Assembly: GCA_036562635.1 (NCBI GenBank)
Contig: DATCJU010000120.1
Coordinates: 1-25,245 of the forward strand
Length of the DNA stretch: 25,245 bases
Origin: DATCJU01 sp036562635
GTDB lineage: Bacteria > Actinomycetota > Actinomycetes > Mycobacteriales > Pseudonocardiaceae
Direction: 5' to 3'
Position 1 is the first letter of the stretch; each line of letters starts with the position of its first letter. The position numbers were made by a program, and so were the translations under genes. This document shows positions 13,602 through 20,969 of the stretch, piece by piece. The notes below the pieces were generated by a model. That model was not told where the DNA came from and did no database searches. It saw only the letters and a program-made list of their open reading frames with translations.

Positions 13602-14819
13602 GTGAGCAAGGCGCTGGACGTGCTTCCCGAACCCGTCCGAGCCGAACTGAGCCGGCAGGTCAGCACCGTGCTGATCGACACCGCACACCTGGCCGCGGTG
13701 CGCGCCCGGTTCGACGACGAGCAGGCCGCCGCACTCGCCACCTACCTCCGAGCCTCCCAGTCCCCCAACACACTGCGTGCCTACCGCTCCGACTGGATCG
13801 GATGGGCGGCCTGGTGCGCCGCCCAGAACCGCCAGGCGCTCCCCGCCGACCCGGTCGATGTTGCGGTCTACCTGGCCACCGCTGCCGAGCAGCGCCGCAC
13901 GGTCGGCCCGGACGGCACCACCCGCTGGGCGTTCAGCCCCTCGACCCTGGAGCGCAAGGCGGCCGCGATCGCCGCGGTGCACGCCGCCAACGGCCTGCCC
14001 TCTCCCACTCGCACCGACGTGGTCCGGTTGACCCTGCGCGGTATCCGACGCACCCGCGCGAGCCGCCCCCGTCGCAAGCGTCCGGTGTTGCTGCACACCC
14101 TGGAGACACTGCTGGCCCAACGCCCCGAGCCCGGCTGGCCGGGGGAACCCGCACGGCGCCGGGACGCCCTGCTGCTCCTGGTCGGGTTCGCCGGTGCCCT
14201 GCGCCGCAGTGAGCTGGCCACCCTGACCCTGGACGCGGTCACCGTGCACGCCGATCCCCGCACGCACGAACCGGTGCTCCTGGTCGAACTGGCGGTGACC
14301 AAGACCGATCCCACCGGCGTGCGAGCGCAGCAGGTGGTGCTCCCCCGAGGAACGCAGCCGCACACCTGCCCGGTGTGTGCCTTCGCTGCGTGGACGGAAC
14401 TGCTGGAGCTGCATGCCGCGCGGGGCCTGGCGGCGGTGCGGGAGCGGTACCGGGACCGAGGGGAGCCCAAGCCGCCGGTGCACCGCTGCCACGGTTTCGA
14501 CGGCACCCCCCTGGCCGACGGCAGTGGGCGCCCGCTGTTCCCGACGATCAACCGGCACGGCGTGATCGGTACCAGGGCCATGTCCGACCGAGCGGTCGCC
14601 GAGCTGGTCAAACGCTACGCACAGCGTGCCGGCCTGGACCCGGCACTGTTCGGTGGGCACTCGCTGCGCGCCGGTTTCGCCACGCAGGCCGCGCTCGGCG
14701 GGGCCAGCGACCGGGAGATCATGCGCCAGGGCCGGTGGTCCAACCCGCGCACCGTGCACGGCTACATCCGCGTGGCCAATCCGTTGGAGGACAACGCGGT
14801 CACCCGGCTCGGTCTGTGA
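13602..14819 (+). CDS. Tyrosine recombinase/integrase (TnpS-like context)
   Basis: This 405-residue site-specific recombinase breaks and rejoins DNA through a phosphotyrosine. The core-binding SAM-like domain spans about residues 38-150 (SPNTLRAYRSDWIGWAAWC). The catalytic domain has R201 in GALRRSEL, K234 in VTKTD, H353 and R356 in GGHSLRAGFA, W379 in the usual His/Trp position (QGRWSN) and nucleophile Y388 in VHGYIR. The active site is therefore complete. A CPVC pair sits at 256-259. I chose GTG 13602 because GGAGAG lies 7 bp upstream. An earlier GTG at 13485 would translate the repeat region, and its product there (GGHKVLPFLSRRDHQ) looks unlike coding sequence. Divergence from a coiled-coil protein across a repeat-filled spacer matches TnpS/TnpT resolution modules. 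A plain integrase or XerC-like role remains possible. Confidence 0.88.
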   Translation: MSKALDVLPEPVRAELSRQVSTVLIDTAHLAAVRARFDDEQAAALATYLRASQSPNTLRAYRSDWIGWAAWCAAQNRQALPADPVDVAVYLATAAEQRRTVGPDGTTRWAFSPSTLERKAAAIAAVHAANGLPSPTRTDVVRLTLRGIRRTRASRPRRKRPVLLHTLETLLAQRPEPGWPGEPARRRDALLLLVGFAGALRRSELATLTLDAVTVHADPRTHEPVLLVELAVTKTDPTGVRAQQVVLPRGTQPHTCPVCAFAAWTELLELHAARGLAAVRERYRDRGEPKPPVHRCHGFDGTPLADGSGRPLFPTINRHGVIGTRAMSDRAVAELVKRYAQRAGLDPALFGGHSLRAGFATQAALGGASDREIMRQGRWSNPRTVHGYIRVANPLEDNAVTRLGL

Positions 14820-14822
14820 CGA

Positions 14823-14865
14823 GGCCCGCCGGTCGAGCCCGGCGGCAGTCACCGGCCGGCGGGCC
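14823..14865 (+). terminator. Hairpin after the recombinase gene
   Basis: GGCCCGCCGG (14823-14832) pairs perfectly with CCGGCGGGCC (14856-14865) across a 23-base loop, directly after the stop codon at 14819. Confidence 0.6.
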
Positions 14866-14944
14866 CCGGTCACCCTGACGTTCGCACTGCCCAGAATGCG
14901 TGGCCAGCCTACGTAAACATGAGCGACGCCACAGCTCCCAAAAG

Positions 14945-14974
14945 TTGCACAACAGATTCGTATTTTCCTAGCGT
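14945..14974 (+). promoter_or_regulatory. nsrR promoter with overlapping NsrR-type box
   Basis: TTGCAC (14945-14950) and TAGCGT (14969-14974) are separated by 18 bp, and the ATG follows six bases later, so the mRNA is probably leaderless. The complement of 14948-14965 reads AAATACGAATCTGTTGTG. It matches the site before hmp at 16 of 18 positions and sits between the -35 and -10 boxes, which implies autorepression. Confidence 0.65.
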
Positions 14975-14980
14975 GAGGGC

Positions 14981-15430
14981 ATGCGGTTGGCGAAGGCGAC
15001 GGACCTGGCCCTCCGGGTGGTCATGCGACTGGCGGTCACCGACGACGAGCTGTGCACCACCGGGCAGATCGCCCAGGAGATGCAGGTCCCCCAGAGCCAC
15101 CTGGCGAAGGTGGTCGGCCGACTGCAGCACCTCGGCCTGGTCGAGACCCACCGAGGCCGCGGTGGCGGACTGGCACTCACCGAGGCCGGACGCTCCGCCT
15201 CGATCGGGTGGTTGGTCCGCACGTTGGAGGGGGTCAGCGACGTCGTCGACTGCGAAGGCAACGTGCCCTGTCCGCTGCGGCACGCCTGTCGGCTGCGCAT
15301 GGCGCTGCGCCGGGCGCAGGAGGCGTTCTTCGCCTCGCTCGACCCGCTGACCGTCGCCGATCTGGTCACCGCCCCCACCGGTCCGGTCCTGCTTCGGCTG
15401 GCTGGAGATCCATCCCCGACACACACCTGA
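14981..15430 (+). CDS. nsrR: NsrR, Rrf2 family nitric-oxide-sensing repressor
   Basis: This 149-residue Rrf2-type regulator carries an iron-sulfur cluster that reacts with nitric oxide and releases DNA. It starts MRLAKATDLALR. D8 corresponds to the aspartate that completes cluster binding in Streptomyces NsrR. The winged helix is at about residues 25-65 (TTGQIAQEMQVPQSHLAKVVGRLQHLG, then the wing RGRGGGLAL). The three cluster cysteines C91, C97 and C103 have C-x5-C-x5-C spacing. It lies just upstream of flavohemoglobin in the same direction, the classic NsrR target. A shared box in both promoters supports repression of hmp and of itself until nitric oxide appears. Confidence 0.93.
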   Translation: MRLAKATDLALRVVMRLAVTDDELCTTGQIAQEMQVPQSHLAKVVGRLQHLGLVETHRGRGGGLALTEAGRSASIGWLVRTLEGVSDVVDCEGNVPCPLRHACRLRMALRRAQEAFFASLDPLTVADLVTAPTGPVLLRLAGDPSPTHT

Positions 15431-15467
15431 TCGACGCCGGAGGACTTCGGCGTTCGACGCCACCTTT

Positions 15468-15485
15468 AAATATGAATCTGTTCTG
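15468..15485 (+). promoter_or_regulatory. NsrR-type box upstream of flavohemoglobin
   Basis: AAATATGAATCTGTTCTG at 15468-15485 is nearly identical to the reverse complement of the nsrR promoter site. It stands out as AT-rich in the 73-bp gap between nsrR and hmp and ends 18 bases before the ATG. Confidence 0.65.
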
Positions 15486-15503
15486 CCAGTTTGGAGCACG
15501 TTC

Positions 15504-16706
15504 ATGCTGTCGCCGAGAGCCACGGAGACGGTTCGCGCCACTCTCCCCGTAGTCCGGGACGTCATCGCGACCATCACCGGGTCCTTCTACCGCCGTCTCT
15601 TCAGCACCCACCCCGAGCTCCTGCGGGACCTGTTCAACCGGGGGCACCAGGCGAACGGAACTCAGCGGCAGGCCCTGGCCGGATCCATCGTCGCCTTCGC
15701 CACGGCGCTGGTGGAACACCCCGACCGCCGGCCCGACGCCATGCTCAGCCGTATCGCGCACAAGCACGGTTCGCTGGGAGTTTCCCCGGGCCAGTACTCG
15801 GTGGTGCACGAGCACCTGCGTGCCGCCCTCGTCGAGACTCTCGGGGAGCAGGCCACCGAGGACGTCGTCGCCGCGTGGGACGAGGTCTACTGGCTGATGG
15901 CCAATGCCCTGATCGAGATCGAGCGACGCCTGTACCTGGAGCGTGGTGTGCTCGTCGGTGCGACCTGGCGTCCCTGGGAGGTGGTCGAACGCGTCCAGGA
16001 GACCGCGGACGTGGTCACCTTCCAGCTCCGGCCCGCGGACGGCCGCCGGATTCCCCGGTTCCGGGCGGGGCAGTACGTCTCGGTCCAGGTCGAGTTGCCC
16101 GACGGAGCCCGGCAGATCCGCCAGTACAGCCTGACCAACGGTCCTCGCTCACCCCTGTGGTTGATCACGGTCAAGCGGGTCCGTGGCGGTGAGACCGTGC
16201 CGGACGGCGAAGTCTCCACCTTCCTGCACGACCACGTACGTGAGGGCGATGTGCTCTCGGTGTCCGCCCCGTATGGCGACGTCGTCCTTCCCGAGGAGGA
16301 GACACCACTGCTGCTGGCCTCGGCCGGCATCGGTTGCACACCGATGATCGCGATGCTGGAGGAACTGGTCGACCGGGGTTACCAGGCCTCGGTTCTTGCT
16401 GTTCACGCCGACCGCTCCCCGGCGCACCACGCGCTCCGGGACGACCACGAGCGACTGGTCGCCAAACTCGCCCACGGCAGTGCCCATGTGTGGTACGAGC
16501 ACCCGGAGGAAGGCTGGCCCGCCGAGCGCACCGGACTGATGGACCTGTCCGCCATCGAGATTCCCGACAAGGTCCAGGCCTACCTGTGCGGCCCACTGCC
16601 CTTCATGCGGTCGATCCGCACGCAGCTGCTCGACCACGGGGTGCCCGCCTCGGACATCCACTACGAGGTCTTCGGCTCGGACATGTGGCTCGCCCAGGGG
16701 GAGTAG
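15504..16706 (+). CDS. hmp: Flavohemoglobin, nitric oxide dioxygenase
   Basis: This 400-residue cytoplasmic enzyme converts nitric oxide, O2 and NAD(P)H to nitrate. The globin domain spans residues 1-140. It has B10 Tyr Y29 (FYRRLF), E7 Gln Q54 (GTQRQAL) and proximal His H88 (IAHKHGSLGV), as in Escherichia coli Hmp. The FAD domain has RQYSLTN near 210. The NAD-binding part has SAGIGCTPMIAMLE and YLCGPLPFM, ending with HYEVFG. Length is normal (Hmp is 396). The ATG has GGAG 8 bp upstream. nsrR precedes it and an NsrR-type box lies in its promoter, so expression should rise under nitrosative stress. Confidence 0.96.
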   Translation: MLSPRATETVRATLPVVRDVIATITGSFYRRLFSTHPELLRDLFNRGHQANGTQRQALAGSIVAFATALVEHPDRRPDAMLSRIAHKHGSLGVSPGQYSVVHEHLRAALVETLGEQATEDVVAAWDEVYWLMANALIEIERRLYLERGVLVGATWRPWEVVERVQETADVVTFQLRPADGRRIPRFRAGQYVSVQVELPDGARQIRQYSLTNGPRSPLWLITVKRVRGGETVPDGEVSTFLHDHVREGDVLSVSAPYGDVVLPEEETPLLLASAGIGCTPMIAMLEELVDRGYQASVLAVHADRSPAHHALRDDHERLVAKLAHGSAHVWYEHPEEGWPAERTGLMDLSAIEIPDKVQAYLCGPLPFMRSIRTQLLDHGVPASDIHYEVFGSDMWLAQGE

Positions 16707-16719
16707 ACGCCGGCCCGAG

Positions 16720-16753
16720 CGGTTCCGTTGTGGCCGCCGCCCGCACGGAACCG
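16720..16753 (+). terminator. Hairpin between hmp and the membrane protein gene
   Basis: CGGTTCCGT (16720-16728) pairs perfectly with ACGGAACCG (16745-16753) across a 16-base loop, starting 14 bases after the hmp stop. It may terminate or only attenuate transcription into the next gene. Confidence 0.5.
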
Positions 16754-16781
16754 TCCCTGGCCGCCCCGTCCTGCCGACGGT

Positions 16782-16811
16782 GCAGTGATCCGTAGCAGAA
16801 AGGCAGTGATC
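16782..16811 (+). repeat. 9-bp direct repeat with 21-bp period before the membrane protein gene
   Basis: GCAGTGATC occurs at 16782-16790 and 16803-16811, exactly 21 bp apart, or two helical turns. The second copy ends one base before the ATG. Between them lies AGAAAGG, the likely ribosome-binding site. Confidence 0.4.
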
Positions 16812-16812
16812 G

Positions 16813-17247
16813 ATGAACTCCACGTCAGCCGCCACAGCGGCCGCACTGACCTTCGTCTGGCTGGGGATGGTGCTGGCCATCTCCTTCCTCGAGGCGCCGC
16901 TGAAGTTCCGTGCTCCGGGAGTGACCCTGCGCCTGGGCCTGGGCATCGGTCGGCTGGTCTTCCGCGCACTCAACCGCGTGGAACTGGTCCTGGCCGCCGG
17001 TGTGCTCGTGGCGGTCGTCGCAGGTAGCCCCACGACCCAGGTGGTTCTGCTCACCACGCTGACGGTCGTGCTCCTCGGTCTGCAGCTGGCCCTGGTCCGC
17101 CCCCGGCTCAACCGGCGTTCCGACGAGGTGCTGGCGGGGAAGGACGACCAGCCGCGCTCCCAGGAGCACGTGTACTACGTGATCCTCGAGGTCGCCAAGG
17201 TGTTCGTCCTGATCGCCCTGGGGATCGTGCTGCTGCTGATGGTGTGA
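16813..17247 (+). CDS. Four-helix membrane protein downstream of flavohemoglobin
   Basis: This 144-residue protein has four predicted helices at about residues 8-27, 54-72, 76-95 and 122-143. Conserved-looking polar positions lie within or beside them: FLEAPLKFRAPGVTL after helix 1, an ALNRVEL motif before helix 2, and EHVYYVILEVAKV leading into helix 4. I do not recognise a named family. It follows hmp by 106 bp on the same strand, with a hairpin between them, so it may share or partly share NsrR control. A membrane role in nitric oxide stress is possible but is inferred from position only. The start is supported by AGAAAGG 9 bp upstream. Confidence 0.75.
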   Translation: MNSTSAATAAALTFVWLGMVLAISFLEAPLKFRAPGVTLRLGLGIGRLVFRALNRVELVLAAGVLVAVVAGSPTTQVVLLTTLTVVLLGLQLALVRPRLNRRSDEVLAGKDDQPRSQEHVYYVILEVAKVFVLIALGIVLLLMV

Positions 17248-17253
17248 CCGGCG

Positions 17254-17290
17254 TGTGTGGTGGGCGGGTGCTGGGTCCGCCCACCACACA
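17254..17290 (+). terminator. Strong hairpin terminator after the four-helix membrane protein
   Basis: A perfect 14-bp stem (17254-17267 with 17277-17290) closes a 9-base loop, starting six bases after the stop codon. Confidence 0.8.
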
Positions 17291-17815
17291 CCGACCACAG
17301 GTACCGGAACCACTCCGGGCGAGCGAGGTGCCTGTCGCGCACCGCACCCCACGGGAGCGGGGAAATCGCGTGCCCTCTGCCGTGCCGCCCCTGATGTGGC
17401 GGGGTGATGGTGCGACGGGAACGGGCAGGAGAAGTCGAGGCCGTCCGAGCGTCGACGAGCTGCGCGCCGACCCAGGTTGGCTGCCCCCGCTCTCCCCGGT
17501 CGCGGTGGAGCGGCCCGGTGACGTCGTGGTGGGACACCGTGGTGTGCCCTCGGGCGCCTTCTGCTACGCGGAGCCGTTCCATCGGCTCTGCCCCGAACAC
17601 GTCGACACGCCGAGGTTCCCGGGCGAGCAAGCCGCGTTTCGGCGATCACGGCCAACCCGTGGCTGTCATGGACGGCCGGCGACCGAGCCGGTCTCGGCGG
17701 CGCGGGTCGACGCCCTCCCGACATTAACCGGACTGGCCGCTACCAGGGCTGTTTCCGATAACACGATCGAGCGGTCTCTGCTTCCACCGACGCCATGACA
17801 GCGTAATGCGAGGAT
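17291..17815. other. 525-bp stretch without a convincing gene
   Basis: Open frames on both strands are biased to Arg, Pro and Ser and show no domain or good start signals. A possible -10 box, TAATGC (17804-17809), lies near the right end and would serve the P450 gene. I see nothing else organised. Confidence 0.5.
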
Positions 17816-17834
17816 CGCTCACACAGCGTGAGCG
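17816..17834. promoter_or_regulatory. Inverted repeat upstream of the P450 gene
   Basis: CGCTCAC (17816-17822) and GTGAGCG (17828-17834) are perfect 7-bp arms around ACAGC. The repeat sits just downstream of a possible -10 box and 35 bases before the ATG. That is a good position for a repressor operator. Confidence 0.5.
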
Positions 17835-17869
17835 TGCGACAGCCGCAAACCTCACCGGGAGGCCAGTTC

Positions 17870-19069
17870 ATGACCGTCGGCTTCGACGTCCTGCCCTATC
17901 CGTTCAGTGACGGCCGCCGACTCGATCTGGAACCGCAGTACGCCGAGCTGCGGAACACTCCGGGCCTGGTCCGGGTCCAGTTGCCCTACGGGGACCCCTG
18001 TTGGTTGGTCACCCGATACCAGGAGGCCCGCTTCGTCCTGGGTGACTCCCGATTCAGCCGCGCAGCCGCCGTGGGACCGCACGTGCCCCGCATCCGTCCT
18101 CAGGAGCCCACCGGTGGGGGCATCCTGCAGATGGATCCACCGGAGCACTCCCGGGTACGTCGGGTTGCTGCGAAGGCCTTCACCGCACGACGTGTCGAAC
18201 AGCTTCGACCCCGGGCCCGAGAGGTGGTCCACGAGCTGCTGGACGCGATGATCCAACACGGCTCACCCGCCGACATCGTCGAGCACCTCGGTCTTCCGCT
18301 CCCGGTGATGGTGATCTGCGAGTTGCTCGGGGTCCCCTACGAGGATCGCACCCGCTTCCGGGTCTGGTCGGACGCCTTCCTCAGCACCACGGCACTGGCT
18401 CCCGACCAGGTGGCCCGGTACGCGGAGGAGTTCTTCGAGTACATGGCCGGGCTCATCGCACAGCGCCGGGCCGAACCGGCCGACGACCTGCTCACCGACA
18501 TGATCCGCGCCCGGGACGAGGAAGGGCGGATCTCGGAGGAGGAGCTGGTCAGTCTTGCCGTCGGTGTGCTGGTGGCCGGACACGAGACCACCGCCACCCA
18601 GTTGCCCAACTTCATTTACGTCCTGGACCGCCACCGGGACCAGTGGGATCTGCTGTGTCAGCAGCCGGATCTGGTGCCGCGTGCCGTGGAGGAGCTGATG
18701 CGCTGGATCCCGCTCGGCGTGGGGGCGGCGTTCCCGCGTTATGCGACCGAGGACGTCGAGGTCGGCGGGGTGGTGATACGTGCAGGCGAGGCGGTCCTGG
18801 TGTCGATCGCGGCGGCCAACCGGGACGAACGGGTCTTCGAGCAGGCCGAGAAACTCGATGTGACCAGGGAAGGGAACTCACACATCGGTTTCGGGCACGG
18901 GGCGCACCACTGTCTGGGAGCCCAACTGGCCCGCATGGAGCTCCAGGAGGGGCTGCGTGCCCTGGTCACGCGGCTGCCGCAGCTGCGGGTCGCGGCCGAC
19001 GAGACGGAACTGGCGTGGAAGACCGGAATGCTGGTCCGGGGATTCATCGCGTTGCCGGTGACCTGGTGA
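17870..19069 (+). CDS. Cytochrome P450 (actinobacterial CYP105/CYP107-like)
   Basis: This 399-residue soluble monooxygenase has all P450 landmarks. The I-helix oxygen-binding motif is AGHETT at 236-241, the K-helix ExxR is E275-L-M-R278, and the haem-binding loop is FGHGAHHCLG with ligand C348. The B-C region has ILQMDPPEHSRVRR. Length is typical for bacterial class I P450s, which take electrons from a ferredoxin; one is encoded 18 bp downstream. The ATG at 17870 is preceded by GGGAGG at 7 bp and is better than the in-frame GTG at 17828, which would overlap the inverted repeat. The subfamily is a rough guess from overall pattern. Substrate is unknown and no biosynthetic cluster surrounds it. 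Confidence 0.94.
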   Translation: MTVGFDVLPYPFSDGRRLDLEPQYAELRNTPGLVRVQLPYGDPCWLVTRYQEARFVLGDSRFSRAAAVGPHVPRIRPQEPTGGGILQMDPPEHSRVRRVAAKAFTARRVEQLRPRAREVVHELLDAMIQHGSPADIVEHLGLPLPVMVICELLGVPYEDRTRFRVWSDAFLSTTALAPDQVARYAEEFFEYMAGLIAQRRAEPADDLLTDMIRARDEEGRISEEELVSLAVGVLVAGHETTATQLPNFIYVLDRHRDQWDLLCQQPDLVPRAVEELMRWIPLGVGAAFPRYATEDVEVGGVVIRAGEAVLVSIAAANRDERVFEQAEKLDVTREGNSHIGFGHGAHHCLGAQLARMELQEGLRALVTRLPQLRVAADETELAWKTGMLVRGFIALPVTW

Positions 19070-19087
19070 GCGACCGAGGAGGACGTG

Positions 19088-19315
19088 ATGGGTGAGCAGC
19101 GGTGGACTGTGCAGGTCGACGCCGGGGTGTGTATTGGCAGTGGGATGTGCGCGAGTATCGCGCCTCGGCACTTCACGTTGGACGGTGACAGGTCTCGGCC
19201 CGTGGCGGAGCGGATCGCTCCCGAGGAGAGCGTGCTCGACGCGGCGGATTCGTGCCCGATGGAGGCAATCCGCGTGTTCGACGAGACGGGAACCCAGCTG
19301 GCCCCCACGGAATGA
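19088..19315 (+). CDS. Small [3Fe-4S]-type ferredoxin
   Basis: This 75-residue ferredoxin has three cluster cysteines, in VCIGSGMCASIAPRHF (C-x5-C) and DSCPMEAI. Position 3 of the usual four-cysteine motif is not cysteine (GSG in place of C-x2-C-x2-C), so a [3Fe-4S] cluster is expected, as in ferredoxins that serve Streptomyces P450s. It would pass electrons to the P450 encoded just before it. AGGAGG ends 5 bp before the ATG at 19088, so I prefer this over the GTG three bases earlier. No ferredoxin reductase is nearby. Confidence 0.93.
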   Translation: MGEQRWTVQVDAGVCIGSGMCASIAPRHFTLDGDRSRPVAERIAPEESVLDAADSCPMEAIRVFDETGTQLAPTE

Positions 19316-19323
19316 CCGTGTCG

Positions 19324-19360
19324 TCGGGTGTGCCCCACGTGATCGTGCGGGCACACCCGA
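19324..19360. terminator. Hairpin terminator after the ferredoxin gene
   Basis: TCGGGTGTGCCC (19324-19335) pairs perfectly with GGGCACACCCGA (19349-19360) across a 13-base loop. It lies between two converging transcription units. Confidence 0.75.
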
Positions 19361-19413
19361 CCTCTCCGCCCCGGCTGGTGCCCCTCCGCCCACCCCAGAA
19401 TCGGTGCTCCCAC

Positions 19414-19430
19414 TTCGTCACCGTGACGAA
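19414..19430. repeat. 17-bp palindrome, partly repeated at 13171-13184
   Basis: TTCGTCAC-C-GTGACGAA is a palindrome with a single central base. Its first 14 bases, TTCGTCACCGTGAC, recur exactly at 13171-13184 inside the coiled-coil gene. It lies between converging gene ends, so an ordinary operator role is not obvious. Confidence 0.45.
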
Positions 19431-19492
19431 ACGAGAGGGTGTCCCTCATCGGCTCATCGCCGGGGCTCCGTCGGCCGTACCGCGGTCAGAGA

Positions 19493-20152
19493 TCACTCGG
19501 TGACGGCGGCCGCCACCGCATCCTGGACAGGGGTGTCCCCCGAGACGAGTTCCAGGGTGCGCCTTGCCGAACGAGGCTCGTCGAGCAGAGCCAGCAGCAC
19601 AGCCGCCACATCGTCCCGGGACACCGAGCCGTAGGGCACCGACGACGCGAGCTGGACCCGCCCCGTTCCCGGCTCGTCGGTCAATCGACCAGGCCGGAGC
19701 ACCGTCCAGTCGAGATCACGTCGACGAAGGTCGTCCTCGGCGGCCTTCTTCGCCCGCAGGTAGGCGGCGAAAACCTCGTCGACCGCGGGGTCGGAGGCCC
19801 GGTCCAGACCCATGGAACTGATCATCAGGTAACGCCTGACCCCGGTGATCTGGCAGGCTTCCGCCAGCAGTACCGCGGCTCCACGGTCCACGGTGTCCTT
19901 GCGGGCCGCCCCACTGCCGGGACCAGCACCCGCCGCGAACACCACGGCATCGGCCCCGGCCACATGCGCCGCGACCTGCTCCGCGGTGGTGTGTTCCAGG
20001 TCAACGACCTCCGCAGCCGCACCCGTCGCCTGGACGTCGTCCACATGCGCCGGGTTGCGGACCAGTCCGACCGCGGTGACTCCCTGCTCGGCCAGCAGCC
20101 GTTCCAGCCGCAACGCGATCTTGCCGTGCCCGCCGGCCACCACTACCCGCAT
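19493..20152 (-). CDS. NAD(P)-binding protein, atypical short-chain dehydrogenase/YwnB-like
   Basis: This 219-residue Rossmann-fold protein begins MRVVVAGGHGKIALRLERLL, a GGxGxIG-like dinucleotide-binding loop in which the last Gly is Ala. It continues with VVDLEHTTAEQVAAHVAGADAVVFAAGAG, ISSMGLDR and YLRAKKAAEDDLRRRDLDWTVLRPGRLTD. This order is typical of NAD(P)H-binding atypical SDRs (BVR-B/NmrA/YwnB type) about 210-220 residues long. The catalytic Tyr-x3-Lys appears as YLRAK. The ATG at 20152 is chosen because the glycine loop follows directly and TAGAGT lies 7 bp upstream, indicating a leaderless mRNA. Reaction and substrate are unknown. Confidence 0.88.
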   Translation of the reverse strand: MRVVVAGGHGKIALRLERLLAEQGVTAVGLVRNPAHVDDVQATGAAAEVVDLEHTTAEQVAAHVAGADAVVFAAGAGPGSGAARKDTVDRGAAVLLAEACQITGVRRYLMISSMGLDRASDPAVDEVFAAYLRAKKAAEDDLRRRDLDWTVLRPGRLTDEPGTGRVQLASSVPYGSVSRDDVAAVLLALLDEPRSARRTLELVSGDTPVQDAVAAAVTE

Positions 20153-20246
20153 GCCGGTCACTCTACGAACAGGGCCCGTGGTTCGCAGTACCCGCACGCC
20201 GAATACCGTATCGGCTGCTCCCGGTCCACCCGTTCACGCGACAGGA

Positions 20247-20912
20247 TCAGTTCGGGCAGGTGTCTAGCATCTCGACCAGGGCGTCGTGCTCGGCCTGGTC
20301 GACGGTCAGCTGGTAGGCGGCCTTGGTCTCGATCCACTTGATGGCGTAGGTGCACCAGTAGTCCCGGTTCGGGGGCCGCCACTGCGCCGGGTCCTGGTCA
20401 CCCTTGGCACGGTTGGTGGTCGCGGACACCGCGAGCAGCTGGTTCAGGTCGTTGGCGAACTCCTGCCGCCGCTCCTGGGTCCACTCGGCTGCCCCGGACC
20501 GCCATGCCTCGGCCAACGGCACCACGTGGTCGATGTCGAGCTTGCGCGCCTCGGTGATCTCCACACCGTCGTAGGGGCTGATCCAGCGGCCCGACGTCGC
20601 CCGGCACTCGCTGTCCCGGGTGACGTTCTCACCCTGGCGCTGCAACAACAGCTCCCGGGTGTCGCAACTCTCCCCCTGGGAGGACCAGTGCGGGAACTTC
20701 TCCCGGGAGTAGCCGGCCATGCTCCCCGGCGGGGCGATCTGCAGCCCGGCGAGCTGCTCGGCCGCGGCGGCGGCCGCACCACTGTCACCGCCGGTGCCAC
20801 CACCGCCGGAGGAGTCGGTGGCGTCCCGGTTCTCCCACCAGAGCACCACCGCCAGAACTACCAGGGCGACCAACATGCCGGTGACGGTGGAGACGTTCCT
20901 GGCGCGACTCAT
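20247..20912 (-). CDS. Membrane-anchored HNH endonuclease family protein (DUF1524-like)
   Basis: This 221-residue protein has a short basic N-terminus and one helix at about residues 10-26, followed by a Gly/Ser linker. This suggests export with a membrane anchor or signal peptide. The C-terminal domain carries HNH features: LDIDHVVPLAEAW with D128-H129, NDLNQLLAVSATTNRAKGD with N167 and K170, and DYWCTYAIKWI. Such proteins are common in actinobacteria and relate to the DUF1524/GmrSD C-terminal nuclease fold. Four cysteines (83, 103, 187, 219) lie in the exported part and may form disulfides. A secreted nuclease role is inferred. No ribosome-binding site is visible; CACAAT seven bases before the ATG may be a -10 box. 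Confidence 0.88.
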   Translation of the reverse strand: MSRARNVSTVTGMLVALVVLAVVLWWENRDATDSSGGGGTGGDSGAAAAAAEQLAGLQIAPPGSMAGYSREKFPHWSSQGESCDTRELLLQRQGENVTRDSECRATSGRWISPYDGVEITEARKLDIDHVVPLAEAWRSGAAEWTQERRQEFANDLNQLLAVSATTNRAKGDQDPAQWRPPNRDYWCTYAIKWIETKAAYQLTVDQAEHDALVEMLDTCPN

Positions 20913-20969
20913 GAGGCAGATTGTGCCGTTTCGGATTTTCGTCGCGCTGTCCGACGCACGTGGGAATGA

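Noticed and set aside
17291..17815. Possible coding frames in the gap before the P450 gene
   Set aside because: All translations are Arg/Pro/Ser rich, lack start signals, and show no family features.
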